Positions 47,524 through 58,528 of a stretch of 64,000 nucleotides of DNA are shown here, in pieces (the stretch's first letter is position 1; each line of letters starts with the position of its first letter). This DNA is from Sipunculus nudus (lineage: Eukaryota; Annelida; Sipuncula; Golfingiida; Sipunculidae), in contig CM049313.1 in NCBI GenBank assembly GCA_026874595.1, positions 30,500,008-30,564,007 of the forward strand. The letters run 5' to 3'. The position numbers were made by a program, and so were the translations under genes. The notes beneath the pieces are model-generated. The model saw only the letters and a list, made by a program, of their open reading frames with translations, made no database searches and was not told the DNA's origin.

Positions 47524-48558
47524 CATGAGCTAGCATTAAAAGAGAGGGAAGAATGGCTAGAAAGAGACAGACTTGAAAAAGAAAAAGAAATTGATTTACA
47601 ACAACTGGAGTTAGAAAGACTTAAACTAGAACATAGTCTACATGCTGCCCCAACTCACAGTTTTGATGTTACTTAACACATTAGACTTGTCCCACTTTTT
47701 CAAGAAAAAGAGATTGATAAATATTTTTTACACTCTGAGAAGGTAGCTGAAAATTTAAAAGGGCCTAAGGAAAATTGGACTATGCTGTTACAAAGTGTAT
47801 TGACTGGCAAGGCCAGAGAAATTTATACAGAGCTTTCAGTAGAAGCTGGTGCTGACTATGACCTGGTAAAACAGTTAATCCTAAAAGGTTATGAGTTAGT
47901 TCCAGAGGCTTACCTCCAGAAATTCAGAAATTGGGAAAAGTGCAAAAAACAGACCTACGTCAAATTTGCTTGGACAAAAGAGCAGTTGTTTGATGACAAT
48001 TTGCACCAGTTGATTTTGCTTGAGGAATTTAAGCACTGCATAAACGCAGATGTTAAAACTTTTCTTGATGAGAAAAGTCCTGAAACACTTGACATTGCTG
48101 CTCAATTAGCTGATGATTATTCATTAACACACAAAATGTCCTTTACTAGCAAATCAAACCAGTCATTCACAAACAAGAATGTAAATCAGTATGGTCAAAA
48201 GAAGTTTAAAGTGCAGTCACCAAGTACTAGTAGTCCTGATAGTTCAACAAAGTCCATTGCTACACCTCAATCCACGCCCACTGTGTCTAAGTCCAACAAA
48301 GACCAGTCATTTTCAAAGAAAATCTGTAATTACTGCAAGAAGGAAGGTCATCTAAAATCTGACTGCTGGAAACTTGCGAATAAACCAAATAGCAAACCTT
48401 CTGGTTTTGTTTCAAAATCTATGCATAGCATAGTACAAGAGCCAGGCTCTTTTCATGTAAATAACGGGTACAACTCCATTATTGACCCCAATAAAAAGTT
48501 TGATGCTACGGAGGCCCAAGTGCCATCTGAATCCAAAGAAGAATCCGTAGCTTGCTAG
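47524..48558 (+). pseudogene. Element C gag (nearly intact, 5' truncated)
   Basis: The reading frame holds from the first recognisable codon at 47524 to the stop at 48556, with one in-frame TAA near 47675. In order are a Glu/Lys/Leu-rich coiled coil (47530-47645), a capsid with Y-E-L-V-P-E-A-Y-L-Q-K-F-R-N (SCAN-like signature, 47893-47934), a Ser/Thr-rich linker, and a CCHC knuckle C-N-Y-C-x4-H-x4-C at 48325-48369. It is far less damaged than gag of A or B. The first codons are missing at the junction with R1. Confidence 0.85.
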
Positions 48559-48902
48559 GTAAAAACCTCAGTTGATTCCTGCGAGGAATTAAATAAGGCT
48601 AGGTCCTTTCAAGACTCCTGCGAGGAGTATTCTCTGGATAAGGCTAAGTCCTTATATGACTCTTGTGAAAGTAGTTCAAATGAGGCCAGGTCCTCTTATG
48701 ACAAACAGAAGTTTGTTTCTGCTGTGGAAAATTCCTCTGTTGACTCCAATGAGGAGTTTGATGACAAAAAGGATGTAGATTCCTTAAATTACTCTGAAAA
48801 AGAGTTTATGACTGACACTGTCAGTGTTAGTTCTTTGTTTGATTTAAGGCTGAGGTAGTAGATTCCTCTCCTGACTCTGAAATAAAGTTATTTGAGCCAT
48901 TC
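48559..48902 (+). pseudogene. Element C gag-protease linker
   Basis: It continues the gag frame after the TAG as an acidic, Ser-rich stretch repeating D-S-C-E-E-like units, then shifts frame near 48850 into protease. The repeated phrase GACTCCTGCGAGGA-like occurs three times (48575-48670), so the linker grew by short tandem duplication. Confidence 0.6.
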
Positions 48903-49222
48903 ATGCATGATGGTTTTGTGTCACTTTCAAGTGATTTTTCAGATTCTACCCCTATTAGAATTTTGAGGGACACTGGTTCAGGCCAGACTATCATGTTAGC
49001 AAACACTTTGCCATTTTCTAATAGGTCCTTTACTGGTGCACATGCACTTGTTTATGGTGTGTTTTCAGACAGGCACACTTCAATTCCGCTTCACAGTATC
49101 CATTTAAAGTCAGATATGATTTCTGGGAATATTACTGTTGGCATAAGAACTACTTCACCCTTTAAGGGAATTCAGTTGCTACTAGGCAATGAGGATAATG
49201 GCCCAGTATTTCCCCCTGAATA
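48855..49222 (+). pseudogene. Element C aspartic protease
   Basis: It contains I-R-I-L-R-D-T-G-S-G-Q with the catalytic triplet at 48969-48977, then the expected strand pattern with S-G-N-I-T-V-G-I and L-L-L-G-N-E. The frame is open to TAA at 49220. The end coincides with the start of the LTR-tail homology, so the true C-terminus may be lost. Confidence 0.75.
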
Positions 49223-49237
49223 ATTTGTCTCATAACA
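49210..49237 (+). repeat. LTR tail fused to protease
   Basis: The bases TTCCCC...AATTTGTCTCATAACA closely match the last bases of the LTR at 49358-49503. Only this tail of the left LTR is present. Confidence 0.6.
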
Positions 49238-49240
49238 AAA

Positions 49241-49258
49241 TGGGGGCTCGTCCAACGT
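49241..49258 (+). promoter_or_regulatory. PBS of the miniature element
   Basis: TGGGGGCTCGTCC begins three bases after the LTR tail. It has the same start as in element B and tRNA-Pro-primed retroelements. Confidence 0.75.
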
Positions 49259-49346
49259 GACGATTGAACTTTGTGGCCCAGGTAATAAGCTCACCAAAGT
49301 GTGACTCCTGGGATAATTAGTCCTGTTCTGATAGCAGAATGCTCTT

Positions 49347-49357
49347 AAGAGGGGGTG
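49347..49357 (+). promoter_or_regulatory. Polypurine tract of the miniature element
   Basis: AAGAGGGGG directly precedes the LTR start. Only about 106 bp separate PBS from PPT, as in TRIM elements. Confidence 0.65.
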
Positions 49358-49503
49358 TGTTACGGGGTGACATACCTCGCTAGGGAAGCTTGCTTTTCTA
49401 GTGAAGCGGTTGGTACACCAGACTTAAGCTTATGCGCCACCGACTTGGGTTCGAATCCCGGATCGGCCCAATGTTTTCCCCACATTAATTTGTCTTCATA
49501 ACA
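49358..49503 (+). repeat. 146-bp LTR with tRNA-like Pol III boxes
   Basis: TGTTAC...TAACA termini. Inside, TAGTGAAGCGG (49399-49409) fits the tRNA A-box consensus and GGTTCGAATCC (49448-49458) fits the B-box exactly, about 49 bp apart. The 3' flank CCCGGATCGGCC resembles a T-arm plus acceptor strand, but the matching 5' acceptor strand is absent, so it is tRNA-derived and not a functional tRNA gene. Confidence 0.65.
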
Positions 49504-50171
49504 ATATGCAAGGGTGTTGTAACTCCTACTATCCCCTTCTCCCACCCCACTCAGTCCTTGCTCCTTGGCACTGTAAACAATAGCTTTATTACTATAGCAG
49601 AAAATTTAATAATCAAAGAAAGTATATACAGAGAGACAGAGGCGTTGTAACTCCCATCATAACCCCCCCCCCCCCCCCCCCCATATCAAGTCCTTCCACC
49701 TGCAGGGTGGGGACGTTATGGCAACTGTATACATATCTAAATAGAATAAAAGGTTTATTAAAAAAATTGGATCTCATTATACATCTATGCCTCACTTCAC
49801 CTGTACTACTCATATTTCGGTGGATACATGTTGTCACTTTCAGCTACCTGTATCTAGTTGTTTCATGCATCTGTGCTCATAGCAGAAGAGTGGTTTGAAG
49901 CCTGAAATTGTTATGTCCATACATCTTTAATGGCTTTCTCGTAAGTGGTGGTGCCACTTACATTCATGTTTGTGTTGTGTGCACCTATGCAAGTATTTCA
50001 GTATGTGATGTTTGTATAAATGATGCATGCACTAGGGTTCAAAATGTTCAGTGCTTGCATTGTACGTATACATGTCACACATGTATTTGAAAAATGACGG
50101 TCCAGCATTGAAGCATTATACCTGATGTATATCCCATTGCACAGGTAAGCATTGGGCCTGTAGGCCTTGTT
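49504..50171 (+). repeat. R1/R2 mosaic ending in an R2 3' terminus
   Basis: It resumes ATATGCAAGGGTGTTGTAAC as in 39793. A C run lies at 49663-49682. It ends with CACAGGTAAGCATTGGGCC...AGGCCTTGTT at 50171. Confidence 0.6.
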
Positions 50172-50256
50172 AATCTTTGGTTCTGAGCAAATTAAGTTAA
50201 AATTAGGTCTCAATTTCAAAGGTCAACAAATGGTCATGACTCATGGATCACTTGTT
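50172..50256 (+). repeat. R1-like 3' terminus abutting a GEN1 splice acceptor
   Basis: GTCATGACTCATGGATCACTTGTT is a decayed R1 end of the type seen at 21283. It stops 16 nt before the exon at 50273, and its T-rich tail merges into the polypyrimidine tract. Confidence 0.65.
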
Positions 50257-50272
50257 TATCCTTGTCTTACAG

Positions 50273-50454
50273 GATCAGGAAGTAGAATATTACAGTATGA
50301 GTGACATCCAGAAGGATCTGGGGTTAGATCGAAGTAAACTCATAGCTCTGGCCCTGCTTGTAGGCTGTGACTACACAGATGGTGTACATGGGGTTGGCTG
50401 GCGAGCTGCCAGTAAACTGCTGAAAACCACAAAAAACAAAGATGTCTTCACCAG
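50273..50454 (+). CDS. GEN1: GEN1-like resolvase, third exon in window (catalytic Asp, helix-two-turn-helix)
   Basis: This 182-bp exon enters in phase 0 and leaves in phase 2. The acceptor is CCTTGTCTTACAG and the donor GTAATG starts at 50455. It encodes a 60-residue stretch with L-G-L-D-R, then L-V-G-C-D-Y, whose aspartate completes the XPG active site, then G-V-H-G-V-G, the start of the helix-two-turn-helix that grips duplex DNA. Order and spacing match XPG-family proteins. The exon is hemmed in by repeats: an R1-like 3' terminus ends 16 nt before it and another R1 copy starts about 80 bp after its donor. Confidence 0.93.
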
Positions 50455-50536
50455 GTAATGTTTCAGATTGGTCACTGTTTTTTACTGCTTTATGTTCAAC
50501 AAAGTATTTTCTTGATTTCTCAATAAATGAGTTTTT

Positions 50537-52084
50537 AGCTCAGCTGACTGAAAGTCATCTGAGCTATAGCTATCACTCTTTGTCCTTTGTCCATTTGTCT
50601 GTCCATCCATCTGTTAACAGGTCACATATCAAAACCACTGGACCTAGAACCTTCTAACTGTACATCCAGGCCAGTCTATTTGGAAACCTGAAATATGGTC
50701 AGGATGACCTTTATTTTGCAAACTCCAGATTTCAAGCACTAAGTCAGTCAGATGGGGCACAAATTGTATTTGCTAGGCCTGGAATCTTCTATCATTACAC
50801 CCATGGAGGTCCATAAAAAATCTCATTGGAAACCTGAAATTAGGTCACTGTAACCTATATCCTTTGAGTTTTGGGGCTCGAAAGTACCCCCCAAAGTAGA
50901 TAAAAATTTGATACAAAAGCTCAAATTTCTTAATAACTAAAACATTGATTGCTATGATTCATTCCATATATATATATAGTAATCAAATAGTGTTTCATCA
51001 TTTTCTGAAGACTGGTGGAGCCACCTGTATTTTTTGGCCTAGTTACAGGAAGAGAACTTAGTCATTTGACCAAAAAAGGAACTAAAATTACAATCTCAGA
51101 AACAGCTGGAGATTATCACCAAATTTTATGCAAATGTTGGTCACATGAGTCATATTTGAAATTGTGGTATTGGTGGCGCCACCTGCATTGACCTTTTCTA
51201 TACACGGGTCATCAGTCATCAGTACATTAATCCATAATTTCCTAGGAATAGCAGGAGCTAGCATCCCGAAATTTTATGCAAAAATCTGTCGCATATCAAA
51301 TGTTGTGGGATTGAGTGTTTTGTGGTGCCACCTTTTCAGACGGTTTCAGGGTCCCAAGCATGTCCAACAAAGTTTGGTTGAAATGTTCGCATTGTCCGTT
51401 TCCACTATGATGGTACAAAAATGTCTGGGATTTGGTGACCATTTCACACAGATGTCGTATCGTCAAACTTTCGAACTGAAGGCCTTGGTCACTGTGTAGT
51501 GACTATAAGTCATCAGAGCTTATCTGAGCTATTGTAGTGGCCCATTGTCTGTCGTCTGTCCTTCCGTAAGACAGGCACATTTTGACACCGTTGGACCCAA
51601 GAATCTGAAATTTGGCATACTGTTAGATGTCCCCAAAATCTCCTAGCAAACTGAAAACTGGGTCACTGCGACTTTGTTCCTTTGAAAAATTAAAGTTATA
51701 TTTCAATTTATACATTTCATTAAAAAAATACATATATATTTAATAATATATATTATACAATAAAAAAGATTCAATTGAACAAATGTGTAAACTACTGAAA
51801 TGTCAACAGTTAATCAAAAAGCAAAATAATGATCATGGTAAAAGTGCAGATCATTTGTTCACAACCTGCTCACATGCTTGAGTTTCAACATTAGGAAACA
51901 CATGGTCAGGTCACAAAATATTATTTGCAACAATTTCTTGCTCATCAATACAAACAAATCATATAAACCAACCATGGCCTTTATTACCTCTTCCTCTTAC
52001 ACTTTATCTCCATTTGATATTATTTTAGATTTTTACCTTCAAGGTAAACTTCAGTTGAGCACAGTGACCCATGGGTCCCTTGTT
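50537..52084 (+). repeat. R1 composite copy
   Basis: It starts AGCTCAGCTGACTGAAAGTC and ends CAGTTGAGCACAGTGACCC...CTTGTT. It includes an R2-like piece, a perfect GGTGGCGCCACC at 51172 and the integrase fragment at 51337. Confidence 0.6.
51337..51502 (-). pseudogene. Ty3/gypsy integrase core fragment
   Basis: On the minus strand it reads H-S-D-Q-G-L-Q-F-E-S (second catalytic aspartate), then G-N-G-Q-C-E-H-F-N (catalytic glutamate) and L-L-D-M-L-G-T-L. The spacing between Asp and Glu is about that of D35E. The wording differs from A and B and looks like an ordinary gypsy lineage. Only about 55 codons survive, between two R-type repeat pieces. Confidence 0.8.
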
Positions 52085-53780
52085 TTCTATATTTTGAGAC
52101 CTGAAAAGATGCCGTCATCTGTTAAATGGGGACAAATCATAACCGCTGGACCTGGAATCTTCAAACTTGACATCCAGGGAGGTCCATGAAATTCTCCTTG
52201 AAAACCTGGAATTAGGTCTCTGTCACCCATATTGTATGAGCTATGAGGCTCTGTGAGCATTATACTTTTTTTTACTTGTTTTTGTGCCGTTTAATACCCA
52301 TCATTGCCACTTAACAGTACTGTGAGCATTATAAGTCAAAAACTAATGGACAGATTTCTTTCATATTATGCATATACATAGGCATGGGTTATGGGATGAT
52401 GTATATATAAATTGGGGTCATGACCTTTCCTGTGAGAGTGGCCTTGACATTGAATATTGCCATATATGGTGAAAATCACACAAAATCATTAATATCTCGA
52501 TAAAGGATGCATGGATTGGTCCAAAAATCAACTTGACCGAAGATCTTGGATAGTGTTGTCATGTACCAGAAACTGGTAGTGCCACCTGTTATTCTTTAAC
52601 TTGTTTTCGTGCCGTTAAATACCCCATCATTGCAACTTTACAGTAGTGTGAGCATTAAAAGTCAAAAACTAATGGACAGATTTCTTTTATATTATGCATA
52701 TACATATATAGACATGGGTTTTGGGATGATGTTTATTTAAATTTGGGTCATGACCTTTCCTATGAGAGTGGCCTTGACCTTGAATATTCCCTTATGTGGT
52801 GAAATTCACAAAAAACCTTAAATATCTCAGTAAGGGATACACGGAATGATCCAAAAATCAAATTGACCGAAGATCTTGGATAGCTTTGTCTTTTGCAGAA
52901 GACAGGTGGCGCTACCTTGTGTCATTTTCTTGTTAAAATGATGTTAACGCAATAACTTTGTAAGAATTTGAGGTACAGTCACCAAACCCACAGGTTTGAT
53001 GTATCATATCAAGGGCTAGGCCAAGTTCGAATATGGATGACCTTGATGAATTTTTAAGGTCACAGAGGCTATAACACTGAAATGATGTTAACTTTAATAT
53101 CTCAGTAAGGGATGCATGGATTGGTCCAAAAATCAAATTGACATAAGATCTTTGATAGCATTGTTTTCTGCAGAAGACAGGTGGCGCCATCTTATTCCCA
53201 CAAGTTTGATGCATCTTATCAACGGCTAGGTCAAATTTGAACATGGATGACCTTGATACATTTTTTCAAGGTCACAGCAGGGATAATGTTAAAATGAAAT
53301 TACGGCAATAACTCAAAAAGAATTGTTGGTACAGTCACCAAACTTACAGGTTAGATGCATCTTATCAAGGGCTGGGGGGAGGGGAAGGGGGTTAATTGTC
53401 TGGGGATACTATGGAACCAGGTGCCAAGAAATATCTTGTTTTACAACCTGGAGTAATTGGACTAAACTCACAACATGTTACCCAAGCTCCCGTGCCTCTC
53501 CCTGCAGTTAGCTATGATGGATACTTATGTTGCATATATGCAGTTAGTTCACGTGTAATGATTCACCAGTAGGTCCGTCAGTCTAGAAACAGAAGACCAG
53601 AGTTAATAAAAACTTGAATAAAACTGTTGTTCTTGTGTGTTCAAAGAATGTATAATACAATTGTCTGACAACAAAAAATATTGCCTTCAATCCACAAAAA
53701 AAAACCAGTGAACTGAGGACAGAATGCTCTTTCACATGGCCTTATCTTGTTGATTCGCATGGTCTGGCTTTGTGCTTTTT
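52085..53780 (+). repeat. Tandem 310-bp-type repeat region
   Basis: Units with AAAAACTAATGGACAGATTT recur about 310 bp apart (52337, 52657). Further units with GGTGACAGGTGGCGC-like words and AGGGCTAGG-CAAGTTCGA phrases follow to about 53390. The remainder to 53780 is unassigned. Confidence 0.55.
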
Positions 53781-55439
53781 AGCTCAGCTGACTATAAGTC
53801 ATCTGAGCTATAGTCGTGGTCCTTTGTCCGTTGTCCATCCGGCCATCCGGCCGTTAACAGGGCACGTTTTGAAACCGTTAGATGTACGATTCCAAAATTT
53901 TGCATACCATTAGATGTCCCCAAAATCTCCTACCATACTGAAAATTGGGTCATTAGGACTTTGTTCCTTCAAGATATTAAGGAAAAACCTCCGTTTTCCA
54001 TAAAAAAGCCATTGTTACACTTCAAGGCTGCCTAATATCAAAACCACCAATCTGTTTTTGATCATATTTAGTATTCACATTCTTTCATACATTTTTATGA
54101 ACATACAAAAAATTAGGTCAGTGTTGGGTATTATTTTGAAGTTATGGGCCAAAATATAGTGCAATTTTAAAAAAATTAGGAAATATATTTACTCACCTAA
54201 CATGAGAATTGCTGAAGCTAGAGACTTTTTTTCAGGAATATAACTTTATTTAATCAAGATTCAATTGTTTACCGAAAATTGGATCTGAATTTTGCAAATT
54301 TTTCAAGTTATTAGCATAAATAAAAAATCAATACCTTAAATTTTGTCCAACTTTGGCATTGGCACGTTTTTTCCCTGTAAGCACTGTTGATTTAATTTTC
54401 ACAGCATATATACATAAGGATTTAATCTTTTAAAATCTGAAATTTCAAAGGAATTGATTGAAAAGAGTAGCTTTTATTCAAGTTTTCATACACCATGTCA
54501 AGTGTTGTTTACATCTAGCCCACCTAGTAGTACAGCCTTCACTTGCATTATGTTACCCACCCCAGGCAGCTTGCCTCAGTGGCTCAGCTTGGCCACTACC
54601 AGCAGGCTTCCCCTCTGCCCTGCACTCCCTCCCCCCCCCCCCCTTCCCCAGATGGTGCATAAACTAGATGAATGTTATTATTTTCTGTATTTGATTCATT
54701 CTTATTCTAGGCTATGCTACATTTTAGATTTTGTATTGTACCACCAGGGTTACAATGATTAAAGTGCACATTTAATTGTGTCCACAAAGTGGTGTATTGC
54801 TATGAAAGTGTGGATGTTCATCAGATAAGTAATTCCTTACTTCATAAGAGTAATAAATTTCACCAGGTGTGAAATAGACTATTAATTCCAGTAATAAATT
54901 AAAGCTGGGATAGTAATTAGCACAATGATATTGTTTGTACCTCATTCAACCAACAGTGTGTATACTTTATTTGAAAAGATGTTTTATTTTATCAAATTTA
55001 CTGAATCTATTATTTTATTTCGGTGAATATAATTAAGCATATACTTAAAACTCCAATGTGCAAAACTTTTTAATAGTGATTCAAGCCATGTTGTGGCATT
55101 ATTTTCTTTTAAATTCAGATTAAACATTTATGATTTAAAAATAATAAAATATATGTGTATGCATAATATGACCCAATATGAGCTACTATATAAATATATC
55201 ACAATTTTCAACCCCTCCTAAATAAATAAAAAATAAAAACCACTATATTTACTCTATTAATCCACCAGTCAGGTAATTTCATTTATCATTTACTCACATA
55301 TTACATTACATTCATTTATAATAGCCCAACATGTCCATGATATTCATAAGCTTTATCGACTCGATATGTTTACCCATGGAGAAACTTTAATAGTCCAATC
55401 ACGATCAGCTGAGCGCCGTGACCCATGGGTCCCTTGTTT
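53781..55439 (+). mobile_element. R1 element, complete copy of about 1.66 kb
   Basis: It starts AGCTCAGCTGACTATAAGTC and ends CAGCTGAGCGCCGTGACCC...CCTTGTT, with a C run near 54632. Confidence 0.75.
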
Positions 55440-57070
55440 AACAACTAAAATAATATAAAATGCAGATCAGCAAGTCAGCAACAGTCATGTTTTATTAACA
55501 CATAAGTAGTCATGTTTTATTGATATCAAACATGAACAATCAACGAACATTTAAAATCGATGAGCAATGACTGACAGAAAGTGAGAAACCCATCTTTGGT
55601 ATTATCGTCCACCTCTTGATTTTGAGTGTAAGACAATCTTCATTTCTGGAATATACTAAATTTTCATATTTTTTCTTTGATAATTAATACTGTGTAATTA
55701 TGTTTTATTAAATGTTACTTAGTTTTTACTTTCTTTATCTGCAAAGAAAAGATTATGTCACAGTTAATTTTCAGTTCATGTGCCTCCACAAACAATGACG
55801 TCGTCTGCCCAGCTGCCATGAGCTTGGACTTCCTTACGATCCTTAGGGCCCAAAAAAATTTCCCTGCTCTTTCACCTCGTAACTCTGGACGGTCTTATAC
55901 ATGTGTCTGGCTTGTACACAAGGTTTTATGGTATCTTCTTAATTATTCCATGTATATAAAAAAAGAATTCTTAAGTCAGCCTTATACACCTGCTGACTAC
56001 CGTGTATATGTTTATAATAATAGATGGAATAAATGCAACATTCTACTCACAGACTTTTCTGGATGCACAACTCTATACCAATCAATATTGATACCTTGCA
56101 AGTCCATAAACACCGAACTTGGTCCCCATGCTTCTTATCCCCAATTAATGTCAGTGGCGCTCTCTCTGTGTCTGATTCCCTTAGTTCTCCAAATACACCA
56201 ATGACCCTCTTGCCCTTGCACGAAAAGTAATCATGTATAATTTGACAGAACACTACGTCTTGACTCAATATTTGCACAAATTTAAACTGTTGTATTTGTT
56301 TCCCTACTTAAAGCACTTTTCTTATTGGGGCACCTGTATTTTATGTCATATGCTCTCTCTGCAGTGGGTTATATTTTTTGTTACGTCCATTCACTTCTAA
56401 ATTATCAGCTCACGTGCTGATATCTCATTGTCACAGCGGTAGCACTGCACACCTCTGTTTAATTAGGCGGATTGACTGGTTTCTTTCTTTTAAATCATTT
56501 AAGAACATTCTTATGACTGTGGTCTCTTTTTCTCATCAGCTCAAAGTCCATTCCCAGTCACTCTTTCTTACACACCATTTATAAAGTTCTTGTGGCTTAT
56601 GCTTAATAAATATTTCCTCCTGAGAAGAGAAAACTTATTGACTGTTTGCTACCAATCACAGCCAGCCACTCTGCGCACCTGGCACACATCTCACTCAGCA
56701 GCAACTTGCTTTCTTGCAGTTTCATTGTTTCATTGCAGTTATTGTGCACTGATCTGACCTTCACTCTGCGACCAAAAATCTGGCGCACCCTCAGCCAGCC
56801 TCCCTTGTTTCTATTCAGCATAAGCATGATAAAGCTGAACTTCATTTCACTAGCATTTCACCTTGTCGCCTGTTTGCTAACATAATGAAGGTAATTACGC
56901 TTTACATATAAACAACTACCACTTTACATGACCATAAAGCTTGTGCATATACAACATGAATTCTACCTATAGCAATATTTTATTATCCATATCTTCCCAA
57001 CCAGACTTTTCATTGACAGTGGCCTGCACAAAGAGGACCCGTTATTGTTTTTGGTCAGTTCTGTGAGGAA
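55440..57070. other. Unassigned, largely non-repeat intronic sequence
   Basis: It does not match R1-R4. It holds the open frame described at 55755 and no other supported feature. Confidence 0.4.
55755..56204 (+). other. Unassigned 149-codon open frame
   Basis: One of the longer frames outside retroelements. It has no recognised motif, no clear signal peptide and no promoter evidence, and overlaps a 76-codon frame on the other strand. It may be chance or a relic of an unrecognised element. Confidence 0.2.
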
Positions 57071-57082
57071 GTTTGTGTGTGT

Positions 57083-57084
<2 letters not shown>

Positions 57085-57122
<38 letters not shown>
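57085..57122 (+). repeat. (GT)19 microsatellite
   Basis: Perfect GT dinucleotide run with imperfect GT repeats just upstream. Confidence 0.95.
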
Positions 57123-57124
<2 letters not shown>

Positions 57125-57183
57125 ATATTTCTCACATTCCCGTTTGGCAGGGAATCCAGTCCTCTGGACATTTTCTAGTTTTT

Positions 57184-58528
57184 AGCCCTCAGCCCTTAGG
57201 CTGATGGGCTATTGTCGACACCCAAGCTGTCCGTCCGTCTGTCCTTCCGTCCGTCCGGCGTCCGTTAACTTTTAAATTGTGAGCGCAATATCTCTAAAAG
57301 GATTCACCGTAGGAATCTTTTTTCTTTTGTGAAGATGTTTGTCGACAAAATCTCGGTCAAGTTCGAAGATGGGTGACCTTGACCTATTTTTCTACGTTTT
57401 AGAGCTGATTATAGAAAAACACTTAGAAGCTTATTTCTCAGGAACCATTGGGTGGATTTTCACAATACTTACTATGATTTTGGGACTGATGTTCTGTACT
57501 TGCTGCACAGGTAAGGGGGCGCCACCTACAATTTCTGATTTTTAATAAATTTTTCTCGGATTTTTCATCTTTGGCCTTGTGAGCGGGATATCTCTAAAAG
57601 GATTCATCGTAGGAATTTTATTTCTTTGGTGAAGATGTATATCAACAAAAATCTCGGTCAAGTTCGAAGATGGGTGACCTTGACCTGTTTTTCTACGTTT
57701 TACAGCTGATTATAGAAAAACACTTAGAATCTTATTTCTCAGGAACCATTGGGTGGATTTTTACAAAACTTACTATGATCATTGGGACTGATGGTCTGTA
57801 CCTACTGCACAAGTAAGGGGGCGCCACTCACAATTTCTGATTTTTAATGAATTTTTCTCGGATTTTTTTAACCTCTGGCCTTGTGAGCAGGACATCTCTT
57901 GAAGGATTCAACGTATGAATTTTATTTCTTTGGTGAAGATGTATATCTACAAAAACTTAGCCAAGTTCTAAGATGGGTGACCTTGACCTATTTTTCTACA
58001 TTTTACAGCTGATTATAGAAAAACACTTATAAGCTTATTTCTCAGGTACCATTGGGTAGATTTTCACAAAACTTACTATAATCATTGGTACTGATGGTTT
58101 TTACCTGCTGGACAATTTTGGTGGAGCCACCTACAATTTCTCATTTTTAATGAAATTTAATTGGATTTTTCAACTTTGGCCCTGTGAGAGAGATATCTCC
58201 AAAGGTATTCAACACAGGAACTACATTTCTTCAGTGCTGATGCATATTGACAAAATCTTGGTCATGTTCAAAGATGGGTGACCTTGACCTACTTTCAAGG
58301 TTACAACACTTAGAATAGGGTAAAACTTAGGAGCTTATTTCTCAGGAAGCATTTGGTGGATTGTTATGAAACATGGTACATACCTCTCCAGTTTAAATTT
58401 ATAACTGAGACATGTACAGATATAGGTCCATGTGAGAACAAATATTTCGTACGTGTTACTGTTACCACATATAAACACTGTTCTTAATTTTGGCTGAGGG
58501 CTTTTGTCAGCTTTTGCTGATATTCTAG
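57184..58528 (+). mobile_element. R3 element, complete copy with four internal tandem units
   Basis: The left AGCCCTCAGCC and right GGCTGAGGGCT (58492-58502) are perfect inverted repeats. The right end has the hairpin TCAGC-TTTT-GCTGA, then TATTCTAG and a T, as at Helitron 3' termini. Four units of about 302 bp begin near 57270, 57572, 57874 and 58182 (phrase ATATCTCTAAAAGGATTCA). It ends 18 nt upstream of the GEN1 exon at 58547. Confidence 0.75.

Larger units (their letters stand above)
47506..49503 (+). mobile_element. Element C: gag-protease relic fused to a miniature LTR element
   Basis: Gag and protease of Gmr1 type are joined at about 49210 to an LTR tail, PBS, a roughly 106-bp internal region, a purine tract and a 146-bp LTR. 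R1-type sequence lies on both sides. No integrase, RT or RNase H is present. Confidence 0.65.

Noticed and set aside
49391-49470. tRNA gene
   Set aside because: A- and B-boxes are present, but the 5' acceptor strand does not pair with the 3' side, and the sequence lies wholly inside a 146-bp LTR. It is kept as a tRNA-like promoter only.
56047-56845. Minus-strand short frames opposite the 55755 frame
   Set aside because: No motif, no splice context and mutual overlap on opposite strands. Neither can be preferred.
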